Assembly: GCA_015472025.1 (NCBI GenBank) | Contig: BNHL01000001.1 | Coordinates: 3,646,001 to 3,710,000, forward strand | Reading direction: 5' to 3' | Length of the DNA: 64,000 nucleotides | Source: Cytophagales bacterium WSM2-2 | Lineage (GTDB): Bacteria; Bacteroidota; Bacteroidia; Cytophagales; Cyclobacteriaceae | Shown: positions 42,087-50,283 of the stretch, piece by piece | How the letters are laid out: each line of letters starts with the position of its first letter | How positions within the stretch are numbered: position 1 is the first letter of the stretch | Made by a program: the position numbers and the translations under genes | The notes under the pieces: model-generated | Seen by the model: the letters and a program-made list of their open reading frames with translations, nothing else | The model's database searches: none | Told to the model about the DNA's origin: nothing

Positions 42087-42932
42087 TCACTGACTCTTCA
42101 GGTTCCTGTAATTTCCGGGCCGGAGTTTTTTCTTTTTTAGAAAGACACGATTGAAATAAGAAAGGTTTTCAAAGCCACAGTCGGAAGCAATGACACTGAT
42201 TGGTTTATCTGATTCTACCAATTGAACACAGGCATTACTGATCCGAATTTCATTTACATAATCTGAAAACGTTTTGCCGGTTATCCTTTTGAAAAATTTA
42301 CAAAAGGCGCTGGGAGAAAGGTGAATAGTGTCAGCGGCTTGCTGAACAGTTATTCCTGAAGAAAAGTTATCCTGTACAAAATTGCAGACTTTATTTATTC
42401 TCCTTTCGGTTTCTTTCCCTTTTGGAAAAATAAACCTGGGTGACGACAGGCGCCTGGCTTTTTGATGAGATAGTTCTTCGAGCAAAGAAAGTAGCGCGGA
42501 GATGCGTCCGACTCCTTTCAATTTTGGTAATTGCTGAATTTGGGCTTTGAGTAATTCATTGCTTTTAAAAGACAAACCAGTTCGGCTCTCCGCAAGCATT
42601 CGCTGTATATTATCGAACACGCCAAGGTTGGAAATTCCTGCGAACATTGATTCAGAAAACTGAATGACGATGGCTCCGGACTCTTTCCTGCTCTTCGACT
42701 TTTCATCAATCCATGTGTGTGGCAAATCCGGTCCGAGTAATACCAGGTCACCAGTTTGAAAACTCTCATGACTGTCACCAACGATTCGCTTACCAGATCC
42801 ACTAAGAATTTGAGTGAGCTCATATTCGGGGTGATAATGCCAGAAAAATTTGAATGAAGGAATGGTTAACTGGTAAGCAACCATAGCAGGGTTATCCTTA
42901 TCAGTGACAATATGCTCGCGTGCAGCCCTCAT
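42087..42932 (-). CDS. AraC-family transcriptional regulator
   Basis: A 281-residue regulator with an N-terminal cupin-type ligand pocket (about 20-90, FWHYHPEYELTQILSGSGKRIVGD) and a C-terminal double HTH (about 185-281: VQQAADTIHLSPSAFCKFFKRITG, VIASDCGFENLSYFNRVFLKK). It is divergent from the PhyH dioxygenase and secreted GH13 genes, which are its likely targets. The shared region contains CAAATTTG at 42950-42957, a palindrome that fits either a -7 core or a regulator contact. The ligand is probably a small sugar or metabolite, not deducible here. Confidence 0.9.
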   Translation of the reverse strand: MRAAREHIVTDKDNPAMVAYQLTIPSFKFFWHYHPEYELTQILSGSGKRIVGDSHESFQTGDLVLLGPDLPHTWIDEKSKSRKESGAIVIQFSESMFAGISNLGVFDNIQRMLAESRTGLSFKSNELLKAQIQQLPKLKGVGRISALLSLLEELSHQKARRLSSPRFIFPKGKETERRINKVCNFVQDNFSSGITVQQAADTIHLSPSAFCKFFKRITGKTFSDYVNEIRISNACVQLVESDKPISVIASDCGFENLSYFNRVFLKKKKLRPGNYRNLKSQ

Positions 42933-43058
42933 TCTAGACTTTAATTGTACAAATTTGGTTAAAAATCAATAATTGTGGTCAATAGAGTATCAGTTTTTGA
43001 CATTAGATGCAAGCGAGACCTGGCTATTCGGTTTAATTTTGAAATTAAATCAAATTCA

Positions 43059-43874
43059 ATGCTCCCCGATAGTCTAAGGAATTTTCTAAAAAGCCCATAC
43101 GATTTAACGCAAGAACAAATTGCGTTTTATAAGGTAAATCGATTCATCAAATTGAAACAGGTACTGAGCCCGGAGGCTGTTGCATTTTTTGCAGAGGCAA
43201 TTAATAATCGGGTGGGAACAATGATTACCCAAACGACACCGTTAGAAAACAGAACAACTTATGGAAAAGCGTTCCTGCAGTTATTCAACCTGTGGCGTGA
43301 AGATGAAGTTGTGAAAGAACTGGTATTCAGCAAACGAATTGCGAAAATAGCAGCAGACTTAATGGAAGTGAGCGGTGTAAGGTTGTACCACGATCAGGCG
43401 CTTTTTAAAGAAGCAGGCGGAGGAATTACCCCATGGCATGCGGATCAATATTACTGGCCTCTGGCTACAGACAAAACCGTGACAGCCTGGGTTCCTTTGC
43501 AGGCAACTCCGCTGGAGATGGGGCCGCTCGAATTCAGTGCGGGCAGTCATCAGGTGGTCGAAGGTCGTGAACTGGAAATTGGCGATGAAAGCGAGCAACT
43601 CATTCAAAAAAGATTGCGCGTTAGTGATTTTAAGCATGTGATTGAACCCTTTGATCTGGGTGAAATAAGTTTTCACTCGGGGTGGGTTTTTCATCGTGCG
43701 GGAGCCAACAGCAGTGGCCGCATGCGCAAAGTGATGACGATGATCTACATGGACAAGCATATGAAACTAAAACAACCGGACAATAAAAATCAGATCGAGG
43801 ATTGGAATACGTGGTGTCCGGGTGCAATAGTAGGTGAAGAAATCAATACATCGATTAATCCCATTTTATATTAG
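43059..43874 (+). CDS. Phytanoyl-CoA dioxygenase (PhyH) family protein
   Basis: A 271-residue Fe(II)/2-oxoglutarate-dependent oxygenase. The metal-binding facial triad is visible as H127 and D129 in TPWHADQYYWP and H212 in GWVFHRAG, with a following Arg (SSGRMRKVMTMIY) for 2-oxoglutarate. Bacterial PhyH proteins hydroxylate diverse small molecules, so the substrate is open. ATG 43059 is chosen over GTG 42975 because the conserved part starts there (MLPDSLRNFL). It is divergent from the AraC gene and 19 bases upstream of the secreted GH13 gene, an unusual pairing. Confidence 0.88.
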   Translation: MLPDSLRNFLKSPYDLTQEQIAFYKVNRFIKLKQVLSPEAVAFFAEAINNRVGTMITQTTPLENRTTYGKAFLQLFNLWREDEVVKELVFSKRIAKIAADLMEVSGVRLYHDQALFKEAGGGITPWHADQYYWPLATDKTVTAWVPLQATPLEMGPLEFSAGSHQVVEGRELEIGDESEQLIQKRLRVSDFKHVIEPFDLGEISFHSGWVFHRAGANSSGRMRKVMTMIYMDKHMKLKQPDNKNQIEDWNTWCPGAIVGEEINTSINPILY

Positions 43875-43893
43875 TCAACTTAAAAACAAAATA

Positions 43894-45462
43894 ATGTTGA
43901 GAACTTTTAAAACCATTCTAATCGTATTCTTAGCGATTCAAATTCGAACCAGCCTGGCGCAAAATACCGCTGGCACGAATGAAGTGATCTACCACATCTT
44001 TCTCCGGAGTTTTTACGATAGCAATGGCGATGATCATGGCGACTTGAAAGGCCTCGAAGAAAAACTGGACTATTTGCAAGACTTGGGAGTCACTTCCATT
44101 CTTCTGACGCCCATTAATTCATCGGTTTACTATCACAATTATTTTTCTGATGATTTCGAAAAAATTGATCAGGAATACGGCACAATGCCTGACTATATCA
44201 GTTTGGCGAGGAATGTTCATAGGCGAGGAATGAAAATTTACCTCGATATGGAGACTCAGTATGTCACGGAGGATCATCTCTGGTGGAAGGATTCTTATGG
44301 AAACCTGAAGTCACCCTACAGCGAATTTCCTCTATACGAGGATGCGAAACACCTTGAACTTTCTACAATTATTTATGGACTCACGGGATTGACAGGATAT
44401 GATAACGTTCATCGGAAGATCACTACAGTGAATCTTCGAAGTAAAAAAGTACTTGACTATAATGTGAAGCTCTTCCGGTTATTTATAGATCCGAATAAGG
44501 ATGGCAAGTTTGACGATGGTGCAGATGGCTTTCGACTAGATCATGCAATGGATTCATTGGATATGAAACCACAACTTACGGGCTTGTTTGAGAATTTCTG
44601 GAAGCCGTTGATCACTCAAATTAAAGAGACAAACCCTGACCTGACTATCATGGCCGAGCAGGCTAATTGGGCTAACTATGGTACCGATTACCTGACAAAG
44701 GCTAACGTAGATCTCGTGTTTGCTTTTAATATCCTTGGAGGGATAGCCTCATTCGACAAGGAAAGAATTACGAAAGCAATCGATGCGACACTGGCGCATA
44801 CTCCGGCTGGAAAACGACAAATTGTTTTTATTGAAAACCACGATGTGCAAAGGTTCGCAACAACAGTGAACAAAGATATTCGAAAACTAAAACTTGGAGC
44901 AGCAATGAATTTGTGCCTGGGGCAGGTGCCATCGATCTACTATGGACAGGAGTTGGGCATGACTGGTGCCCATCGTGAATTCAACCGGACTGATGGCAAT
45001 GACATCCTTTTGCGTGAGGCATTCGAATGGAATAAGTCTGATGAAGGGAAGGGCATGGCACTGTGGTATAAAAATACGGGGCCCTGGTGGAATGAATCAA
45101 ATTTGAAAGCAGACGATGGTGTTTCCCTGGAAGAAGAAAAGGCAGATGCCAAGTCATTGTACAATTACTACAAGTGGCTTTTGAATTTAAGGAAAAATAA
45201 TAGTGCCCTGCATTCGGGAGCATACCAGGTTGTAGAGAATTACAATGAAAACGTCTTTAGTTTTTTACGCAGGGATGGTAAGCAAACATTCCTGGTGGTT
45301 GTTAATCTTTCTGACAGCAATCAAAAAATAGATCTTGCACTTGGGAAACTGGATATATCGCGAGTTTATTTTGTCTCCCCTGGTGGAAAACCAACTGGGC
45401 TAGGTCCAAATGTACTGGTGGCGTTGCAGCCTTACGATGTTCACATCTGGAAATGTGAGTAA
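43894..45462 (+). CDS. Secreted GH13 alpha-amylase-family enzyme
   Basis: A 522-residue glycoside hydrolase with a signal peptide (about 1-22, IRTSLAQ|NT), acting in the periplasm or outside. The GH13 core is complete: IYHIFLRSFYDSNGDDHGDLKG, nucleophile D216 (GFRLDH), acid/base E255 (IMAEQAN) and D317 (IENHDVQ). A C-terminal beta-domain (VENYNENVFSFLRRDGKQTFLVVVNLSD) is typical. It complements the cytoplasmic glucosidase 12 kb upstream: polymer cleavage outside, oligomer cleavage inside. ATG 43894 starts the signal peptide; the frame is open back to 43834 inside the PhyH gene. Confidence 0.92.
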   Translation: MLRTFKTILIVFLAIQIRTSLAQNTAGTNEVIYHIFLRSFYDSNGDDHGDLKGLEEKLDYLQDLGVTSILLTPINSSVYYHNYFSDDFEKIDQEYGTMPDYISLARNVHRRGMKIYLDMETQYVTEDHLWWKDSYGNLKSPYSEFPLYEDAKHLELSTIIYGLTGLTGYDNVHRKITTVNLRSKKVLDYNVKLFRLFIDPNKDGKFDDGADGFRLDHAMDSLDMKPQLTGLFENFWKPLITQIKETNPDLTIMAEQANWANYGTDYLTKANVDLVFAFNILGGIASFDKERITKAIDATLAHTPAGKRQIVFIENHDVQRFATTVNKDIRKLKLGAAMNLCLGQVPSIYYGQELGMTGAHREFNRTDGNDILLREAFEWNKSDEGKGMALWYKNTGPWWNESNLKADDGVSLEEEKADAKSLYNYYKWLLNLRKNNSALHSGAYQVVENYNENVFSFLRRDGKQTFLVVVNLSDSNQKIDLALGKLDISRVYFVSPGGKPTGLGPNVLVALQPYDVHIWKCE

Positions 45463-45463
45463 G

Positions 45464-46714
45464 CTACTTAAAGTCTTTTACCAGGACTTGCAAAGCCGCG
45501 CGTGAAGATTGCTCCAGGATCACACCTTTCAACTTCCGGTACTCATCAAAAGTTTTGGCATCATAGTTTTTGATGGTAATCAAAGTGAGCCCCGAGTTGT
45601 AGTAGACTTCAAAATTTTTACTGAGGTGCTGAATCAGTTTCATCACTCGGTTTTCACGGTAGTCCACACAAAATGAAAATGAGATTGCCGAATTCTGCAT
45701 CATGTTAATCCGGATTCCGCTTTCGTTGATCGCACGGAAGATGACACCCAATTGTTCTTCGTTAATGAACGTATAGTCGGTAACCTTGCAGGAGATCAGG
45801 CACTGATTTTCTTTGTGAACAATGAGCGGAGGAAGTTTGTCGACAATGCATTCGTGGATCTTTGTTCCTTCCAGGGAAGGATCGACAAAGCTTTTCACAT
45901 AGAGAGGGATGCCCTTGTTTGCTAATGGTTTTACAGTTTTCGGATGAATGACAGATGCACCATAGTATGTCATCTCAGCTGTTTCCTTGTAAGGCAATTC
46001 TTCAAACACGACCGCTTTGGGCAATCGCCTTGGGTCAGCGCTCATCACTCCCGGCACATCTTTCCAGATTGTAACCGATTCGGCCGCGAGTGAAGAGCCA
46101 TAAATCGCTGCCGTAAAATCGGAGCCCTCGCGCCCGAGTGAAACCGTGTCGCCCTTTTCGTTTGAACCGATAAAGCCTTGCGTAACAATAATATTTTCAC
46201 GCAACAATGGTTTAATCTCGTTGATCTTGTTTTCCGTTTGCTGCCATTGTACTTGCCCCTCACGAAAAGTGCTGTCTGTAGAAATATATTTTCTTGAGTC
46301 TATCCATTCGCATGACAACCCTTCTTGTAATAAGAACTGATGAACGATTGCTGAAGATATAATTTCTCCAAAGCCTATCACCTGGTCGTACACAAAATCG
46401 TATTCGCCTTTCAAATTCGCCTTTCTGTGCAGTTCATCAAAAAGGATATTGATCTGGTCAATTGTATTTCGTGGATCATTAAAGAGTTTTTCAACAATGT
46501 CAACGTGATACTGTTTTAACTGCTCCAGTTTTTCATTGATAGCCACACCTGACTGACTTGCAGCAATGATGGTCTCAAGGATATCTGTGGTCTTGCCCAT
46601 AGCCGAAACCACGACAATGAGTTGATTTCCCGATTGGGCTTTGATTATTGAAGCTACATTTTTTACAGCAGTCGCGCTTTTCAATGATGCCCCTCCAAAT
46701 TTGAATACCTTCAT
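45464..46714 (-). CDS. lysC: Aspartate kinase
   Basis: Phosphorylates aspartate, the first step to lysine, threonine, methionine and diaminopimelate. It has 416 residues and is monofunctional, with no homoserine dehydrogenase fused. VFKFGGASLKSA begins the kinase domain, SLGREGSDFTAAIYG binds aspartate/ATP, and two ACT domains lie at about 270-416 (feedback regulation). It ends one base from the GH13 stop (convergent) and starts divergent from fbp across 77 bases. Its methionine branch could feed on the sulfide produced by the cys genes 10 kb away, but nothing in the sequence links their regulation. Confidence 0.95.
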   Translation of the reverse strand: MKVFKFGGASLKSATAVKNVASIIKAQSGNQLIVVVSAMGKTTDILETIIAASQSGVAINEKLEQLKQYHVDIVEKLFNDPRNTIDQINILFDELHRKANLKGEYDFVYDQVIGFGEIISSAIVHQFLLQEGLSCEWIDSRKYISTDSTFREGQVQWQQTENKINEIKPLLRENIIVTQGFIGSNEKGDTVSLGREGSDFTAAIYGSSLAAESVTIWKDVPGVMSADPRRLPKAVVFEELPYKETAEMTYYGASVIHPKTVKPLANKGIPLYVKSFVDPSLEGTKIHECIVDKLPPLIVHKENQCLISCKVTDYTFINEEQLGVIFRAINESGIRINMMQNSAISFSFCVDYRENRVMKLIQHLSKNFEVYYNSGLTLITIKNYDAKTFDEYRKLKGVILEQSSRAALQVLVKDFK

Positions 46715-46791
46715 CAGTTTTTATTGATTTCAAACGATTGCGATGTATCTTGCGGCAAATTTAACATCGTAATCATAACAACCGTAAAATT

Positions 46792-47775
46792 GTGGAATCT
46801 TCTCGAATAGCCCTACCGATCGGCACTGCTTTAGATCGTTTTATTAAGAATAACCAGGAACAATTCCAGTATGCCAGCGGAGAGTTATCGCAATTGCTTC
46901 GCGATATAGCCCTCGCTTCTAAAGTAGTGAATCGTGAAGTAAACAAAGCCGGGCTGATCGATATCATGGGAGCGATGGGCTCACAAAATTCGACAGGAGA
47001 ACAACAGCAAAAACTGGATGTTCTGGCGAATATTCGTTTCACCCGAGCGCTCACAAAGGGAGGCGAGGCCTGTGCCGTCATTTCTGAAGAGTCGGAAACT
47101 TATGTTGACTTAAATAACGATGGCAAATATGTGATTGCTATCGACCCGCTCGATGGCTCTTCTAATATTGACGTGAATGTTTCAATAGGAACAATTTTTT
47201 CGATCTATCGGAGAGTATCTCCTATTGGGCAGCCGATCAGTGAAGCTGATATTTTGCAAAAAGGTGAGGAGCAGGTAGCCGCAGGATATATTTTATACGG
47301 TTCGTCTACAATGCTGGTTTTTACAACCGGCTTTGGAGTAAATGGGTTTACCTATGAGCCTTCTCTGGGCGAGTACGTGCTATCGCACCCACACATGGAA
47401 ATCCCAAAGAACGGGAAGATATACTCAATCAATGAGGGGTCGGCTAATTCATTTTCTGAGCCGGTGAAAAAGTACGTGCAGTACTGCAAAGACAACAATT
47501 ACACAGCGCGTTATATTGGTTCATTAGTGGCTGACTTTCATAGAAACTTGCTCAAGGGAGGTATTTATATTTATCCCGCCACCGCAAAAGATCCACAAGG
47601 AAAGTTGAGACTTATGTACGAGTGCAACGCCCTGGCATTCCTTGCAGAGCAGGCAGGGGGTAGGGGCACAGATGGCAAAATGAGAATATTGGAAATTCAA
47701 CCAACAAGCCTTCATCAGCGAACGCCTTTCTATGTAGGATCAGAAAGTATGGTAATGAAGGCTGAAAGCCTTTAG
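46792..47775 (+). CDS. fbp: Fructose-1,6-bisphosphatase, class I
   Basis: Gluconeogenic enzyme that hydrolyses fructose 1,6-bisphosphate to fructose 6-phosphate. It has 327 residues, normal length. The metal site [23 protein letters not shown] and [22 protein letters not shown] and [24 protein letters not shown] are intact. The start is GTG 46792; no in-frame ATG lies upstream. TATCTTGC at 46746-46753 is a plausible -7 element (one T short), giving a leader of about 35 bases. The 3' end overlaps the convergent DUF5606 gene by four bases. Confidence 0.96.
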   Translation: MESSRIALPIGTALDRFIKNNQEQFQYASGELSQLLRDIALASKVVNREVNKAGLIDIMGAMGSQNSTGEQQQKLDVLANIRFTRALTKGGEACAVISEESETYVDLNNDGKYVIAIDPLDGSSNIDVNVSIGTIFSIYRRVSPIGQPISEADILQKGEEQVAAGYILYGSSTMLVFTTGFGVNGFTYEPSLGEYVLSHPHMEIPKNGKIYSINEGSANSFSEPVKKYVQYCKDNNYTARYIGSLVADFHRNLLKGGIYIYPATAKDPQGKLRLMYECNALAFLAEQAGGRGTDGKMRILEIQPTSLHQRTPFYVGSESMVMKAESL

Positions 47776-48185
47776 GATTTCTTCTCAGCTTCCTGCAGGA
47801 TTTCCGGTGCTTCTTTCAAGATGATTCCGTACCACTTGACGAGTTTTTTGATGTCGGAGACGTAAACACGCTGCTCGTCAAATTCGGGAAGTACGGCTTT
47901 CATAAATGATTGCAATTCCTTTGAGCTTGATTCGCTGTCAAGGCCCAGGTCGGCCCCAAATTGTGAATGGATTTTCTTCAACACATCGGCCAACGGAACA
48001 GTACCTTCTTTTGTAGTAGTGTAAATCGAGATTTCATTTAACACAGAAACGCGAAGCGTAGCACCCGCTACAATTTTTGTTTTGGTGGCGTCCATAGATT
48101 CAAGGATAACGCCAGCTTTGCCCGGTTTCAGGATTTTATATAATCCACCCTTACCACTTACCGATGCAATTTCAGAAATCTCCAT
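47772..48185 (-). CDS. DUF5606 family protein
   Basis: A 137-residue cytoplasmic protein of the Bacteroidota-specific DUF5606 family. The N-terminal [30 protein letters not shown] is a small beta domain, followed by a Ser/Thr/charged middle and a helical end ([28 protein letters not shown]). Function is unknown. It sits between fbp (convergent, 4-base overlap) and the permease gene, which is upstream on the same strand with 44 bases between. Confidence 0.85.
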   Translation of the reverse strand: MEISEIASVSGKGGLYKILKPGKAGVILESMDATKTKIVAGATLRVSVLNEISIYTTTKEGTVPLADVLKKIHSQFGADLGLDSESSSKELQSFMKAVLPEFDEQRVYVSDIKKLVKWYGIILKEAPEILQEAEKKS

Positions 48186-48229
48186 ACAAAATGATTTTTT
48201 TAAGAGCGCAATATTAATGAAAGAATCTG

Positions 48230-49537
48230 CTACTTGGTAATCGAAGTTCTTTTAAAGAATTTCAAAACAAAATAGATAGCGCTCAGAATTGCGACAAACA
48301 GAATGAGACCCTTGACTTCTTTTAAAGTCAGGTTAGAAAGGAACCAGAGAATGGTAATGATAGCGATGACAGGCACGGTATAGCCTCCCTTAATTTTGAA
48401 AGTACCCTTGTCATTTTCTTTTCGCATTCTGAATTTGATGGTGGCCAGGGCCACACCAAGATAGATTAGTAAAGCGGAGGAAGAAGCAAAAATTGCCAGT
48501 TGACGGAATTCACCAGTGATTGAAAAAAAGCAACACAGCAGAGCATAAAGGATGATCGAGATATACGGTGTTGAAAATCTGGGATGAACAGTGGAAAGCT
48601 GTTTTACGGGAATGACTTCATCTTTGGAAGAGCGGAACAGTACTCTTGGCATATTCATGATGTCACTGCTGAGATAACCCGCCATTGAGATTGCGGCACC
48701 GGCAATCATCAGTGTAGTTCCAAACGGACCGAACAACCGGTTAGCGACTTCGGCAAGGGGAGCACTTTTGAAATCGGAGAGGGAATTGCCCAGCACGCCC
48801 TGTGCCACCAATTGAATCGAGATGTAGAACAACAGGATGACACCGAAGCTCATAAGTATAGCATGTGGTACAGTGGTCCTGGCGTCTTTGACTTCTCCAC
48901 TGATGCTCAAACTTCCTTCCGCACCCTGGAACGCGAAAAATAATACCAATGAAACTTTTCCGAGGTCACTTATCTCAGGCATTCCATTCCAGCCCAAATT
49001 TTCTCCGACCACTTTAGTTGCACCCCACACGATCAGCAGCAGGAGAGGAGTGAGTTTGGAAATCGTGGTGATCTTGACAACAGTGATCCCGCGCTTCACA
49101 CCGATCACATTCACAATGGCAAGTGTGGTGAAAATTGTTACGAGGAAAAGCGCTTTTGGCAAGAGATCGTTAAACACAGGTAAGAATGTGGCAAATGTAT
49201 TGACCAGGGCATTGGCTACAGCCGAGGCTGCCATTAGGGAAGAGCCAAAGACAAAAATGTTGGTAGTGAGAAACCCAAAGTACTTTCCAAAAGCAGCCTC
49301 GATGTAAGCATAGGCCCCTCCGGTTACAGTCACTTTACTGCCGACTTCCGCAAAACAAAGCATGATCATGATAATCAGGAAACCGCAAAATAGATATGCA
49401 AGTATCGCTGCAGGACCAAGTTTCTCACTGACGATGGCAGGCAGGACAAAAATCCCAGAGCCGATAACTACGTTCACGATATTGGCAGTGAGTCCCCACA
49501 AACCGATCTCGCGTTTAAGGCCTTCTTCCGAATTCAT
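48230..49537 (-). CDS. APC-family amino-acid permease
   Basis: A 435-residue inner-membrane transporter with 12 predicted helices. The APC signature is at the N-terminus: NIVNVVIGSGIFVLPAIVSEKLGPAAILAYL, followed by YIEAAFGKYFGFLTT. Later helices carry FFAFQGAEGSLSISGEVKDARTTVPHAIL, a substrate/coupling region of the family. The substrate is probably an amino acid or polyamine. It lies four bases after the engB stop on the same strand, so the two may share a transcript started upstream of engB. Confidence 0.92.
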   Translation of the reverse strand: MNSEEGLKREIGLWGLTANIVNVVIGSGIFVLPAIVSEKLGPAAILAYLFCGFLIIMIMLCFAEVGSKVTVTGGAYAYIEAAFGKYFGFLTTNIFVFGSSLMAASAVANALVNTFATFLPVFNDLLPKALFLVTIFTTLAIVNVIGVKRGITVVKITTISKLTPLLLLIVWGATKVVGENLGWNGMPEISDLGKVSLVLFFAFQGAEGSLSISGEVKDARTTVPHAILMSFGVILLFYISIQLVAQGVLGNSLSDFKSAPLAEVANRLFGPFGTTLMIAGAAISMAGYLSSDIMNMPRVLFRSSKDEVIPVKQLSTVHPRFSTPYISIILYALLCCFFSITGEFRQLAIFASSSALLIYLGVALATIKFRMRKENDKGTFKIKGGYTVPVIAIITILWFLSNLTLKEVKGLILFVAILSAIYFVLKFFKRTSITK

Positions 49538-49541
49538 AAAG

Positions 49542-50141
49542 TCAATCTTCTTGAGTAAGGGCTTCGAAAATAAAATTCAATATTTCCTTTCGGCCCGTTT
49601 TCTTTTCTGTCGAAGTAACAAAAAGCGGAGGTAATTCTTCCCAGTGTTCGAGTAATTTTCCCTCAATTGATTTCTTTGAACGCGCGAGTTCCTGTTGCTT
49701 TAGCTTGTCACTTTTAGTCAGGACGAGAGCTAGGGGCAAATGTTGTTGCCCCATCCACGTGATGAAATCGAGGTCAATTGCCTGAAGAGGAATCCGGGAA
49801 TCAAGTAACACGAAAGTGCAGTAGAGATTTTCCCGGTTGATGAGATATTGCTCAATCATTTTTCCCCAGGCGAACCGGGAACTCCGGCTAGCGGAGGCAT
49901 ATCCGTACCCGGGCAAGTCTACCAGGTTCCATTGGTTGTTGACTACAAAGTGGTTAATGGTTTGAGTCTTGCCGGGAGTGGAAGAGGTTTTTGCAAGGCC
50001 TTTACGTTCCACCAGCATGTTAATGAGGGAGGACTTCCCTACGTTCGAACGCCCAATGAACGCAAATTCAGGGTTTCGGGGCAGGGGGGCCTTCTGCCAT
50101 TCGGTGGAACTGGCGACAAACTCAGCCTTCTCAATTTTCAT
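49542..50141 (-). CDS. engB: Ribosome-biogenesis GTPase YihA/YsxC/EngB
   Basis: A 199-residue GTPase needed for assembly of the large ribosomal subunit. G motifs are clear: G1 GRSNVGKSSLIN, G2 TSSTPGKTQ, G3 DLPGYGYA, G4 LTKSDK and G5 TSTEK-like. Length is that of the family. ATG 50141 begins with a conserved MKIEKAEFVASSTEW. It is divergent from the PorE-like gene with a 142-base gap that contains a small hairpin. Confidence 0.96.
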   Translation of the reverse strand: MKIEKAEFVASSTEWQKAPLPRNPEFAFIGRSNVGKSSLINMLVERKGLAKTSSTPGKTQTINHFVVNNQWNLVDLPGYGYASASRSSRFAWGKMIEQYLINRENLYCTFVLLDSRIPLQAIDLDFITWMGQQHLPLALVLTKSDKLKQQELARSKKSIEGKLLEHWEELPPLFVTSTEKKTGRKEILNFIFEALTQED

Positions 50142-50203
50142 CCAATGCTTAAAGTATTAATTTAACGGCAAAATACTAAAGATGTAATAAACTTGGTATT
50201 TAT

Positions 50204-50221
50204 GCCTAAAATAGGCTTTTT
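50204..50221 (+). terminator. Small hairpin with T-run in the engB/OmpA divergent gap
   Basis: GCCTA-AAA-TAGGC followed by TTTTT reads as an intrinsic terminator on the plus strand. No plus-strand gene precedes it, so if real it ends a short RNA or an antisense transcript. Confidence 0.3.
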
Positions 50222-50283
50222 CATTTAAGAACTTTTTTATTTAACTTGCCTTCCTTGTTCTGTCCGACAAACTATTTTTTGAT

